From Aldehydirespirator sp965116965 (GTDB lineage Bacteria > Actinomycetota > Acidimicrobiia > Acidimicrobiales > Aldehydirespiratoraceae): a DNA stretch of 64,000 nucleotides. Location: NCBI GenBank assembly GCA_965116965.1, contig OZ220743.1, positions 992,001 through 1,056,000 on the forward strand, written 5' to 3'. Both the position numbers and the translations under genes were made by a program. Positions 1 to 7,923 of this stretch are shown piece by piece. The number at the start of each line of letters is the position of its first letter. Position 1 is the stretch's first letter. Below the pieces are notes generated by a model. The model did no database searches, had not been told where the DNA came from, and worked only from the letters and a program-made list of their open reading frames with translations.

Positions 1-2
1 GC

Positions 3-29
3 GTCTTCATCCTGGTGCTGTCGCTATGA
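3..29 (+). CDS. C-terminal end of an upstream membrane protein (partial)
   Basis: The first bases read in frame 3 as VFILVLSL followed by TGA, a hydrophobic C-terminus. The next gene starts with an ATG overlapping this stop (ATGA), so the two are translationally coupled. Since nuoM and nuoN follow, the truncated gene is probably a complex I membrane subunit such as nuoL, but only eight codons are visible, so the identity is inferred from gene order alone. Confidence 0.4.
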   Translation, partial: VFILVLSL

Positions 30-211
30 CCGGCGTCTCGATAATCGCCATCCTCATGGCCGTGTTCATGGCGTTGGCCCCTCCATCAGCGAGTGCCGAA
101 GCGATGCGGATCATGCGGACGGGCAAGGCCAAGTTCATCCTGTTTGCCGCCATCCTGTTCGGCGCTGGCACCTTCCTCGCCATCGTGTTCGCCTTCGTGT
201 TGTCGCTATGA
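26..211 (+). CDS. Small two-helix membrane protein between complex I genes
   Basis: This 61-residue protein has two hydrophobic segments (about residues 4-22 and 37-60) separated by a short polar stretch with RIMRTGKAK. It starts in an ATGA overlap with the upstream stop and ends 44 bp before nuoM, so it is transcribed inside the nuo operon. Its last residues (VFAFVLSL) resemble the last residues of the upstream gene (VFILVLSL), at the DNA level too. I recognise no family. It may be an accessory or assembly subunit of complex I, or a by-product of local duplication. That it is a real gene rests on tight packing and composition rather than homology. Confidence 0.55.
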   Translation: MTGVSIIAILMAVFMALAPPSASAEAMRIMRTGKAKFILFAAILFGAGTFLAIVFAFVLSL

Positions 212-255
212 CCCCGTTCAACCTCCCCGAATCCAGGAGCCTCTAGGACCACACC

Positions 256-1803
256 ATGACCGACTTTCTCAATGATTGGGGCCTCACCCTCGTAACCTTC
301 GTCCCGCTGGTCGGGGCGCTGGTGATGATGGCGGTCCCGGCCGCCGAGGAGAAGCTCCTCAAGCAGCTGGCCCTGCTGTCGTCGCTGGCGGCGATGGTGA
401 TCGGCGGGCTGCTGATGATCGACTTCGACTACGGCGACGCCGGCGCCCTGCAGTACGTGGTGGACGCCCGCTGGATCGAGGTGATCAACAGCCGCTACAT
501 CCTCGGCCTCGACGGGATCTCGCTGCCGCTGATGGCCCTGACGCTGGTGGTGGTGCCGCTGTGCGTCGTCTACTCGTGGGACCACATACCCGAGCCGGGC
601 AACCCCAAGGCGTTCTTCGTCCTGATGCTCATCCTCGAGACGGGCATGGTGGGCACGTTCGTGGCCCAGGACCTGATCCTGTTCTTCGTGTTCTTCGAGG
701 TCGTGCTGCTGCCCATGTTCTTCATGATCGCGGTGTGGGGCGGCGAGAACCGGCGCTACGCGTCGATCAAGTTCTTCCTGTTCACGCTGTTCGGCTCGGC
801 GCTGATGCTGCTGTCGTTCCTGGCGCTGTTCTTCCTGTCGACCGATCCGGCCACCGGCGAGTCGCTGCGCACCTTCGACATGCGGGTCCTGTCCGACGTG
901 GCCGGCGCGGGCATCCTGGGCGCGACCCAGATCTGGATCTTCGCGGGCATGTTCATCGGCTTCGGGGTGAAGGTGCCCATGTTCCCGTTCCACACCTGGC
1001 TGCCCGACGCCCACACCGAGGCGCCCACGGTGGGCTCGGTGATCCTGGCCGCCATCCTGTTGAAGCTCGGCACCTACGGGTTCGTGCGCATCGCGGTGCC
1101 CATGCTGCCCGAGGGCGCGGAGGCTTGGGCCCCGTGGATCGGCCTGCTGGCCGTGATCGGCATCATCTACGGCGCGCTGGGATGCCTGGCCCAGACCGAC
1201 ATGAAGCGCCTGATCGCGTTCTCGTCGGTGGCCCACATGGGCTTCGTGATGCTGGGGATCGCCACCCTCACCGACTTCGGGATCAACGCCGCCATCTTCG
1301 GGATGGTCGCCCACGGGATCATCACCGGGATGCTGTTCTTCCTGGCCGGCTCGGTGAAGGAGCGCTACCACACGCTGGAGATCCGCCGGCTGGGCGGGAT
1401 GCTGGTCCAGGCGCCCCGCATGGGGTGGATCCTGGGGTTCTGCTCGATGGCGTCGCTGGGCCTGCCCGGCCTGGCCGGCTTCTGGGGCGAGTTCCCGGCC
1501 ATCCTGTCGGCCTACTCGCCCGCGGAGGGCCTGCCGGTCGAGACGTTCCGGACCTACATGGTGGTGGCCGCGGTGGGAACCGTGCTGGCCGCGGGCTATC
1601 TGCTGTGGCTGCTGCAGCGCACCGCCATGGGCGCGCCGCCCGAGGAGTTCGCGGGCAGCGACGACATCGTCGACGTGACCCGCACCGAGTGGATCGCCTG
1701 GGCGCCGCTGCTGGTCGGGATCCTGCTGTTCGGCCTGGTGCCGGGACTGATCTTCGACGTGACCGACCCGGCCGTGGTCGGCCTGCTGGCGACCGGAGGC
1801 TGA
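256..1803 (+). CDS. nuoM: NADH-quinone oxidoreductase subunit M
   Basis: NuoM is an antiporter-like, proton-pumping membrane subunit of respiratory complex I. The 515-residue length is typical. About 14 hydrophobic helices are visible, as are family hallmarks: an early Glu in the helix ILFFVFFEVVLLPMF (about residues 140-154), KVPMFPFHTWLPDAHTEAP (about 240-258) and the lysine-bearing QTDMKRLIAFSSVAHMG segment (about 313-329). It follows the small membrane protein and precedes nuoN in the standard order. The ATG at 256 lies behind TCCAGGAGCC, a reasonable ribosome binding site. Nothing suggests loss of function. Confidence 0.97.
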   Translation: MTDFLNDWGLTLVTFVPLVGALVMMAVPAAEEKLLKQLALLSSLAAMVIGGLLMIDFDYGDAGALQYVVDARWIEVINSRYILGLDGISLPLMALTLVVVPLCVVYSWDHIPEPGNPKAFFVLMLILETGMVGTFVAQDLILFFVFFEVVLLPMFFMIAVWGGENRRYASIKFFLFTLFGSALMLLSFLALFFLSTDPATGESLRTFDMRVLSDVAGAGILGATQIWIFAGMFIGFGVKVPMFPFHTWLPDAHTEAPTVGSVILAAILLKLGTYGFVRIAVPMLPEGAEAWAPWIGLLAVIGIIYGALGCLAQTDMKRLIAFSSVAHMGFVMLGIATLTDFGINAAIFGMVAHGIITGMLFFLAGSVKERYHTLEIRRLGGMLVQAPRMGWILGFCSMASLGLPGLAGFWGEFPAILSAYSPAEGLPVETFRTYMVVAAVGTVLAAGYLLWLLQRTAMGAPPEEFAGSDDIVDVTRTEWIAWAPLLVGILLFGLVPGLIFDVTDPAVVGLLATGG

Positions 1804-1828
1804 CGCCCCATGAACCCCGTCCCTCCCG

Positions 1829-1962
1829 GAATTGGCAGCGTTGTGCACGGTATGCGTGCATTGTGCTGCCAGTTCGGTTGGCGGCTGGAGCGCGTCTCGC
1901 GAATTGGCAGCGTTGTGCACGGTATGCGTGCATTGTGCTGCCAGTTCGGTTGGCGGCTGGAG
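1829..1962 (+). repeat. Two tandem 62-bp repeats, each able to fold into a long hairpin
   Basis: Two identical 62-bp copies (1829-1890 and 1901-1962) are separated by 10 bp and fill the nuoM-nuoN gap. Each holds a nested dyad. In copy 1 an 11-bp outer stem pairs 1829-1839 with 1865-1875 with one U-G wobble. A 4-nt internal loop (GTTG opposite TTGT) follows, then a 6-bp inner stem TGCACG/CGTGCA with loop GTATG (1844-1860). Copy 2 repeats this 72 bp downstream. There is no T-tract, so it does not look like a classical terminator. It may be a transcript-processing or stability element, or a duplicated REP-like repeat. Confidence 0.85.
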
Positions 1963-1979
1963 TTGGAAGCTAGGCGCTG

Positions 1980-3503
1980 ATGCTCGGCACGGCCCTGACC
2001 CTCGCCTTCGAGCGGCCTGCGATCGACTGGCACGCCATCGCGCCCGAGCTGACCCTGCTCGGCTTCGGGGCCCTGCTGACTCTGGTCGACATCTTCTGGC
2101 TGGAGCGGGGCCGGGCGGTGGTGTCGGCGCTGGCGTCGTTCGGGCTGCTGGCCTCGATGGTGCCGGTGCTGACCCTGGCGTGGGACGGCGCCGACCGCTC
2201 CACCTTCTGGGGGGCCTACGTCGTCGACGACTACTCGCTGGTGATGAAGGCCGTGTTCCTGCTGGCCGGTTATGTGGTGGTGCTGCTGTCAACCAACTAC
2301 ATAGCCGAGGGCGACTACTGGGAGAACGAGTACTACCAGATGCTGCTCTCCGCGGTGCTGGGCATGGTGGTGATGGCCTCGGCCCGCGACCTGGTGACCA
2401 TCTTCGTGGCCCTCGAGCTGCTGTCGATCCCGGCCTACCTGATGGCCACCTGGCGCAAGCGGGACCTGCGCAGCAACGAGGCCGGCCTCAAGTACTACCT
2501 GATGGGGGTGTTCGCCTCCGCGGTGCTGCTCTACGGCATGTCGCTGCTGTACGGGGCGGCCGGCTCCACCATGCTGGTCGACATCGACGCGGCCATCTCG
2601 GGCGACGGCGCGCCGCTGGCGGTGGTGACGCTGGGCGTGATCTTCGTGGTGGTCGGCTTCGGCTTCAAGGTGTCGGCGTTCCCGTTCCACACCTGGGCCC
2701 CCGACACCTACGAGGGCGCGCCCACGCCGGTTACTGCGTTCCTGTCGGTGGCGTCGAAGGCGGCCGGGTTCGTGGCCCTCCTGTCGCTGGTGTTCGTGGG
2801 CTTCTGGGGGCGGGCCGACGTGTACCAGCCGCTGATGTGGGTCCTGGCCGCGGCGTCGATGTTCGGCGGCAACCTGATGGCGCTGCGCCAGACCAACGTG
2901 GTGCGGCTGCTGGCCTACTCGGGCGTGGCCCAGGCCGGCTACATGCTGGCCCCGCTGGCGGTGGCGGGGGAGTCGCTGGCCACGGCCGACGACGCCCTGT
3001 CGTCGGTGGTGACCTACCTGGCCATCTACGCAGCCATGAACTTGGGTGCCTTCGCGGTGATCATCGCAGTGGCCCGCCGCACGGCATCGGCCGAAATGGA
3101 CACCTACAGGGGCCTGTTCCGCTACTCGCCCGGCCTGGCCGTGGCTATGACGATCTTCCTGATGGCCCTGGCCGGGATCCCGCCGCTCGGCGGCTGGTTC
3201 GCCAAGTTCGAGATAGTCCTGGCCCTGATCTCCCCGGGGACGGCCTGGGGCGTCGCCCTCGGTGTGATAGTCGCCATCAACTCGGTGATCGCCCTCTACT
3301 ACTACGCCCGCATCGCAAGCCACATGTGGGCAGAAGCCCCGCCCGAGTCCGCCGACTTCGACACAACCACCCCCATCAAGTCCCCCACCTCTGTGACAGC
3401 CGCCCTGGTCCTGACCGGTGCGGCGACACTCGCCTTCGGCATCCTCCCCCAATGGGTAGGCCACTTCACCGACGTGACCCTGGTAGCCACCCTCGCCGGC
3501 TGA
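1980..3503 (+). CDS. nuoN: NADH-quinone oxidoreductase subunit N
   Basis: NuoN is the third antiporter-like membrane subunit of complex I. The 507-residue protein is hydrophobic throughout and carries the family segments FVALELLSIPAYLMATWRK (about residues 142-160), KVSAFPFHTWAPDTYEGAP (about 230-248) and RQTNVVRLLAYSGVAQAGY (about 303-321). The gap to nuoM (176 bp) is unusually long and occupied by the tandem hairpin repeat, which would be transcribed with the operon. The ATG at 1980 begins 17 bp after the second repeat. This is the last recognisable nuo gene; an accessory island follows. Confidence 0.97.
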   Translation: MLGTALTLAFERPAIDWHAIAPELTLLGFGALLTLVDIFWLERGRAVVSALASFGLLASMVPVLTLAWDGADRSTFWGAYVVDDYSLVMKAVFLLAGYVVVLLSTNYIAEGDYWENEYYQMLLSAVLGMVVMASARDLVTIFVALELLSIPAYLMATWRKRDLRSNEAGLKYYLMGVFASAVLLYGMSLLYGAAGSTMLVDIDAAISGDGAPLAVVTLGVIFVVVGFGFKVSAFPFHTWAPDTYEGAPTPVTAFLSVASKAAGFVALLSLVFVGFWGRADVYQPLMWVLAAASMFGGNLMALRQTNVVRLLAYSGVAQAGYMLAPLAVAGESLATADDALSSVVTYLAIYAAMNLGAFAVIIAVARRTASAEMDTYRGLFRYSPGLAVAMTIFLMALAGIPPLGGWFAKFEIVLALISPGTAWGVALGVIVAINSVIALYYYARIASHMWAEAPPESADFDTTTPIKSPTSVTAALVLTGAATLAFGILPQWVGHFTDVTLVATLAG

Positions 3504-3570
3504 CGTGTTGGGTCGAGCGGCAAATGCCATGAATGTGTCAGTCAGGTGCGATCGGTGAGGGTTGGGAAGA

Positions 3571-3915
3571 ATGAGACTCATAGTTGATGACAGTGCCGTT
3601 CTGGATTGGCCAGACGACACCGCGGTGCGTGACGCACTCCGTCGCTTAGCTGACGACCGGGAAAATGTCCCCTTCGTCATTCTGGTAGACGGGCCCGACC
3701 CAGAGCGCAGTGAGTACTTCATCCAGACCGCCGGAAGTGGCGCGGACGGTTTCGTCTTGGAATACCGAGAAGGTTCCTGGGATCAGCACTATCAATGTGA
3801 CACTGTCTCACTTGGCCAGAGAGGCTGTAGGGAACTCACGAGTGCGTTCATCAACTATCTCCACGGCAACAACGACTGGAAGGCCCGCTTCAAGAGGGAG
3901 CCGCTCTCGTGCTGA
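3571..3915 (+). CDS. Imm1-like small cytosolic protein (putative immunity protein)
   Basis: This 114-residue soluble acidic protein opens with MRLIVDDSAVLDWPDD and contains FVLEYREGSWDQHYQC followed by a C-terminal stretch with INYLHGNNDWKARF. A central EYRdG-type strand plus a terminal (YL)xG(N)xxW segment resembles the Imm1 immunity family common in actinobacteria, but the match is from memory and weak. I chose ATG 3571 over TTG 3562 because it has GTGAGG about 9 nt upstream. No toxin partner lies beside it, so it would be an orphan immunity gene. It is the first gene of the island after nuoN. Confidence 0.5.
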   Translation: MRLIVDDSAVLDWPDDTAVRDALRRLADDRENVPFVILVDGPDPERSEYFIQTAGSGADGFVLEYREGSWDQHYQCDTVSLGQRGCRELTSAFINYLHGNNDWKARFKREPLSC

Positions 3916-4128
3916 TACGGCGACTCGGGGCGCGGAGCACTTCGCTCGCGCCGGTCGTAAGCGAATCCGGCCAGCGGCTCCGAGCTTTCTCCCGATGAGC
4001 GCGCCATCGCGAACACTCTGACGCTCGGTGTTCGCATAGCTACCAGACCGACGAGAAGCAACCGGGTCGCGGGCGGTGTCGCAGTGGTCTCCTATGCTCG
4101 GGCATCGGGCGAGGAAGGAGTGACGCTG

Positions 4129-5648
4129 GTGGTCTTGGCTGAGGCGGGGGCGACGAGCGGGATGGACGAGCTTCTACGGCTTGCGGACGCTCTGAACGCG
4201 GAACTGGAGTCAAGCAACGGCCGAGGCGAGCGGTCGGTGCGGGGGCAGTTCGCCACCCCGTCGGAAGCTGCCCGGACCATGGCCAGCCTCGTGGAGCCAG
4301 CCGGCCGCGTCCTCAAGGTCGTAGATCCTGGTGCTGGGGCGGGCACGTTGGCGATGGCTCTTGTGGCGATGGTTGTGGAGCGCGGCTCTGTGGAACAGCT
4401 GTCGGTAGATCTGGTGGAGACGGACCCCAAGGCTCTGGAGCTATTGGAGACGGCCGTACGAGGGGCACACCTCGTGGCAGAGGCACACGGGTTGAGGCTC
4501 ACGACGCGGATCGTTGACCGCGACTTCTGCGATGCGTCCCGGTGGGCCGGAACCGACCGGTTCGATGCTGCGATCTTGAATCCGCCCTACATGAAACTGG
4601 GCGCGTCCGACGATTGCCGACGCATGGTCCGACGTCGCCACGGCGTCGATTGCCCGAACCTGTACGCGGCGTTCCTGGCGGTGGCGGAGGAGTTGCTGCG
4701 CGACGGCGGGCAGTTGGTCGCCATCACGCCGAGGTCGTTCGCCAACGGCTTGTACTTCACGAACTTCCGCCGCCATCTCACGGACAAGGCCTCCTTTCGT
4801 CATGTGATCCTCTTCGATCGCCGCGACAGGGTGTTCCAGTCTTCGTCGGTGCTGCAAGAGACCGTGATCTTCTCGATGCGCAAGTCGGCTCCCGAACCAG
4901 GCGATCTCGTCAGAGTCGAGACCCGGCCCGATCACGTGTCTGGACCGCACGAGGTTCATGACGTGCCCCACCACAACATCGTTCTGCCCCATGATCCCGG
5001 CCGGTTCATCAATCTGCCCGGCAGTCCCGACGTGATGTGTGCCGCGGAGCGAATAGCGGCCTTGCCGGCCGACCTCCAGTCGCTGGGGCTGGCTGTCTCG
5101 ACCGGGCCGGTCGTCGACTTCCGGTGCCGGGAGTACCTCACCGCAGCGCAGGCAGAGGGTCGGTCCCGTTGATCTATCCGGTGAACCTGAAGCAGGCCCG
5201 GGTGGAGTGGCCTCTGGAGGCTCGCAAGCCACAGGGCTTCACGGTTGCGCCTCAAACCCGACGGTGGCTGTTCCCGAACGGGATCTACGTGCTCGTCAAG
5301 CGCTTCACAGCCAAGGAGGAGAGGCGGCGCGTCGTGGCCTGCGTCTACGACCCTGTCGACGGGTACGACCATGTGGCCTTTGAGAACCACGTGAACGTCA
5401 TTCATCGCGACCATGGGCCTCTCCGCAGGTCTGAGGCGGAGAGCCTGGCGGACTTCCTCAACAGCGACTTGGTCGACACCTATTTCCGCATGTTCAGCGG
5501 TAGCACCCAGGTGAATGCCACCGACCTGCGTCGCCTCCGGTTCCCGGAACTGTGCGAATCGTGGGAGACCGACGTCTGGACTGCCGATCACCCGACCCAT
5601 CTTGTCCACTTCAACGGCGAGCGGTTCTTGGGGCCATACGGCGACTGA
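4129..5648 (+). pseudogene. Frameshifted Eco57I-type N6-adenine DNA methyltransferase
   Basis: The first frame (to TGA at 5170-5172) has a SAM-binding VVDPGAGAGTLAMALV segment and the catalytic NPPY motif at 4579-4590, followed by a substrate-domain segment VSTGPVVDFRCREYL. Homologues of this class continue directly into VPLIYPVNL, and that continuation is present but in another frame (from about 5157 to the stop at 5646-5648), ending with the conserved FSGSTQVNATDLRRLRFP. One base lost or gained near 5157-5165 therefore splits the gene. The start is uncertain: GTG 4129 is favoured because AGGAAGGAG sits 8-16 nt upstream; 4084 and 4120 are in-frame alternatives. It is probably a dead solitary methyltransferase; no restriction gene is adjacent. 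Confidence 0.8.
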
Positions 5649-5676
5649 GCAATTGGGCGGCACGGTCGAGAGAGCC

Positions 5677-6484
5677 ATGAATGGCATCGGTGCTGATCCC
5701 GTCCGGATCTTCCACGGCATCGACTTCTCCGGCAACCACCGAATGTGGACGCCAGGATGCCGGCGTTCCAACGTCTGGATTGCGACCGCGGAGGAGCGAG
5801 CAGGCGCCCTGAGCCTCGTGGACTTGCGGCCCGTGCAGCAGTTGCGAGGTCGCGAGTACCCCTTCGAGCGGCTGGTGGCACTGCTAGCGAACGACGATTA
5901 TTGCGCGGCGGGAATTGACGCCCCCTTCTCGCTTCCCGAACGTCACATGCCGGCAGACGGTTGGCCAGGGTTGCTGCGAGACATTGCAGCGTTACCGAAG
6001 GACGGTCGGCCGTTCCCCAAAGGTGAGGAACTCGTCGCCTACGCCGCGAGGAACCTGCCCCTTGCGAAGCTCGAGCCGCTCCGCCATACCGAGCAACTAT
6101 GGAAGAGCCGAGGCCTCAACGTCAGGTCGACTCTGTGGGACGGCCCACGTGGCGGTGCCGCGTTCACGGTCGCCTGCCTCACGCTGCTTGCCAAGGCCGA
6201 GAGGCCAGTGTGGCCATGGAACTACGCGAACCACGGCCTGCTAGTGCTGTGTCGTCGAAATGGCTAGGGCAGCGCAGCAGGACCGAGACCCTGCTTGAGA
6301 GCGCTCCGGACGCCCCGACCAATTCAGCGACGGACCACTAGCTGAGGCATTCCCGGCTTGTCAGCTACACCAGTGGACGTTGCCCTATAGCGGTTATGCG
6401 AGTTCGTACCCGTCCCCTGAACGCGAAGCCATTCTTGAGAGCCTTCGCGGATTCGTGGGGAGCGGGGTGGTTGAGGGTCCCTGA
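5677..6484 (+). pseudogene. DUF429-family protein, interrupted by a miniature element
   Basis: From ATG 5677 the frame reads FHGIDFSG, the start motif of DUF429 (predicted RNase H-like nuclease fold), and continues to GLLVLCRRNG with a stop at 6265-6267 inside the inserted 101-bp element. If the element plus one CTAG is removed, the frame runs without a break into LAEAFPACQLHQWTLPYSGY and REAILESLRGF, the expected C-terminal DUF429 signature, ending with TGA at 6482-6484. The ancestral protein would be about 236 residues. This is an insertional knockout, apparently recent, because the downstream half is still open and recognisable. Confidence 0.85.
6241..6341 (+). mobile_element. CTAG-flanked 101-bp miniature inverted-repeat element, copy 1
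   Basis: This copy is flanked by CTAG at 6241-6244 and 6338-6341. The ends are imperfect inverted repeats: TGCTGTGTCGTCGAAATG against TGGTCCGTCGCTGAAATG read from the other end (13 of 18 match). It has no transposase and is nearly identical to the copies at 22208, 43501 and 51367. Here it sits inside the DUF429 gene. CTAG targets with TA or CTAG duplication are known for IS630-like and some IS5-family elements, so mobilisation by such a transposase is possible (inference). Confidence 0.85.
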
Positions 6485-6545
6485 GTAGGGGTCGAGGCCC
6501 TGCTGGGATCGGTGATGTACACGTCAGCGATCCAGGAGGGCCCCG

Positions 6546-6860
6546 ATGGCTTCCGATGTTATGCGGGTGCGGCTGCACCTGCGCCAGATCCGTGTGCTCG
6601 CGGTGGCGGTGGACACGCCGAGCGAGCTGGTTGTGGAGGTCGAGTCGGCTGTGAGGCGGCCGAGGTGCCCGGCGTGCGGGTTCTGTTGCGCTCGGGTGCA
6701 TGACACCCGGCGTCGCAAGATCCGCGACCTGGAGGTGTCGGGACGTCACACGACGCTGGTGTGGATGCGGCGGCGGCTCTCGTGCGGCAACTGCGGCGAG
6801 CGCCAAGGCCGCGGCGGAGGATCGAGCGACGGTTGGCGATCAAGCGGCGACGGCTGCTGA
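6546..6860 (+). pseudogene. N-terminal fragment of an ISL3-family transposase
   Basis: ATG 6546 follows a good AGGAGG site. The product contains the zinc-finger of ISL3 (IS204/IS1001/IS1096/IS1165) transposases: CPACGFCC, then DTRRRKIRDLEVSGR, then LSCGNCG (about residues 37-83). After the second CxxC the sequence degenerates into a glycine/serine-rich tail and stops at 104 residues; a full transposase has about 400. No DDE domain follows. It is therefore a relic of an insertion sequence next to the interrupted DUF429 gene, evidence that this island has been a repeated landing site. Confidence 0.75.
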
Positions 6861-6987
6861 GGGATGGATCGCCGTTGATTCGGATTGAAACAGAGCAACG
6901 AAGCCATTGCCGTGCCACCAGCCCGACGGGTGTTGCGGGCCTCAGGTGTGTCGGGAAGCGGATGAGGCGGCTGGATCTCGCCTCGGA

Positions 6988-7437
6988 CTACCACTCGGGC
7001 GTCGTGCGGGCGGCGAGGCGGGTAGCCGACTCGATCAGCGCAGGATCTTCGGGCTGGTGCTGGTACGCGTCGGCTAGGTGCCGGTCCGCGTCCGGCCGCT
7101 CATCGGTGTCGATCACCGCCCGACCTCCCTCGACTGGGACGCCATCGAGCTTTGGTCCGTACCGTTGCTGTGCGGCCTGCTTGCTCACGTCGAGCATCAC
7201 ACCTATCTCGGACCAGGTGTGGCCCGACCGGCGAGCCTCGCAGACTGCATCGAGGATGGCAGCCTCGATCTCCTTACGCAGGTCGGTCAACCTCGTGATC
7301 GTTTGTAGAGCCCGAGTGTCGGAGGGCTCCAAGTCGGCCGGTTGCACGCTGTCAGCCCACGCCTCGAAGGCTTCGGCTTGCTCGTCCCACCAACTCTCCG
7401 GTACGCGGTCGTGCCGCGGTGCCAAGTCGTCGTTCAC
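6988..7437 (-). CDS. Helix-turn-helix antitoxin-like protein
   Basis: This 149-residue acidic protein has a GTG start at 7437, four bases after the stop of the upstream small gene and with GAGGAC just upstream. The central part (about residues 67-92) reads as a helix-turn-helix: RSGHTWSEIGVMLDVSKQAA. The C-terminal third is charged and probably disordered. A small upstream partner, close spacing and an HTH antitoxin-like second gene fit a type II toxin-antitoxin operon in toxin-first order. It would bind the palindrome at 7691-7722 in front of the operon. Function is inferred from architecture. Confidence 0.65.
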   Translation of the reverse strand: MNDDLAPRHDRVPESWWDEQAEAFEAWADSVQPADLEPSDTRALQTITRLTDLRKEIEAAILDAVCEARRSGHTWSEIGVMLDVSKQAAQQRYGPKLDGVPVEGGRAVIDTDERPDADRHLADAYQHQPEDPALIESATRLAARTTPEW

Positions 7438-7441
7438 GTCC

Positions 7442-7687
7442 TCACGTCCTTGGCCGGAACTGGGTCCGGGCGGGCATTGCGTGCACGATGCGGGCCCCAT
7501 CATCACGGGTGACAACTCCGATCTCAAGGAGTTCGCCAGTTGTTGACGGGCCGACGAACATCTTGAAGCCGCGCTCATCTTGTGGGAAGGCTTGCAGGTG
7601 GTGTCGTAGTGCGTGCTGCATGTCTTCGATGGGTACTCCGTGCTTGTGCGCACTGGCCGTGGCTTCCATTGAGGAGTCTGCTAGCAC
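7442..7687 (-). CDS. Small putative toxin of a toxin-antitoxin pair
   Basis: This 81-residue protein has HGVPIEDMQHALRHHL near the N-terminus, FVGPSTTGELLEIGVV in the middle and IVHAMPAR at the end, a pattern I recognise from actinobacterial small toxin-like proteins paired with HTH proteins. GTG 7687 is taken as the start, with ATG 7669 as an alternative. Only three bases separate the GTG from the 13-bp palindrome, so translation is likely leaderless and transcription directly controlled by the palindrome. The enzymatic activity is unknown. Confidence 0.6.
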   Translation of the reverse strand: MLADSSMEATASAHKHGVPIEDMQHALRHHLQAFPQDERGFKMFVGPSTTGELLEIGVVTRDDGARIVHAMPARTQFRPRT

Positions 7688-7690
7688 GGT

Positions 7691-7722
7691 AGCCGATTGT
7701 CAACATTTATTGACAATCGGCT
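7691..7722 (-). promoter_or_regulatory. Perfect 13-bp palindromic operator upstream of the toxin-antitoxin genes
   Basis: AGCCGATTGTCAA (7691-7703) and its exact complement TTGACAATCGGCT (7710-7722) are separated by CATTTA. The palindrome ends three bases before the toxin GTG. Perfect arms this close to the first codon suit an autoregulatory operator for the HTH antitoxin. A hairpin without a T-run argues against a terminator. Confidence 0.7.
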
Positions 7723-7824
7723 CGGTTGGGTCCAGGGGTGTCCGTGCAAGGGGCCTTCTCCAGTACGACATGATATGAAAACAGTAATATACTACAGAAT
7801 AATGCAGAGCATGATGCGATCTAT

Positions 7825-7860
7825 CTTCAGAACGCGCAGTGAATGACCTTCAGAACGCGC
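7825..7860 (+). repeat. 13-bp direct repeat in an AT-rich intergenic stretch
   Basis: CTTCAGAACGCGC occurs at 7825-7837 and 7848-7860, a 23-bp period. The surrounding 7755-7860 is clearly more AT-rich than the window and lies between the toxin-antitoxin operon (minus) and the MidA-like gene (plus). It may be a two-site operator or promoter region; no coding potential is seen between 7723 and 7923. Confidence 0.4.
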
Positions 7861-7923
7861 TATTGCTGATCCGAGGAGCCTGTCTGGCCGGGCCTAGGGG
7901 GTGACGGCCCTAGCGTTGGAACC

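Noticed and set aside
1829..1962. nuoM-nuoN repeats as Rho-independent terminators
   Set aside because: No T-tract follows either hairpin, and nuoN downstream must be expressed with the operon.
7..2292. 761-codon open frame on the minus strand across nuoM
   Set aside because: It is antisense to nuoM and contains the tandem repeat translated twice; composition (Arg, Gly, His, Gln) is typical of a high-GC shadow frame.
6241..6341. Miniature elements as non-autonomous copies of the IS5 element at 30919
   Set aside because: Terminal inverted repeats (TGCTGTGTCG... versus GAG...GCGCGGATTGA) and target duplications (CTAG/TA versus TTA) differ.
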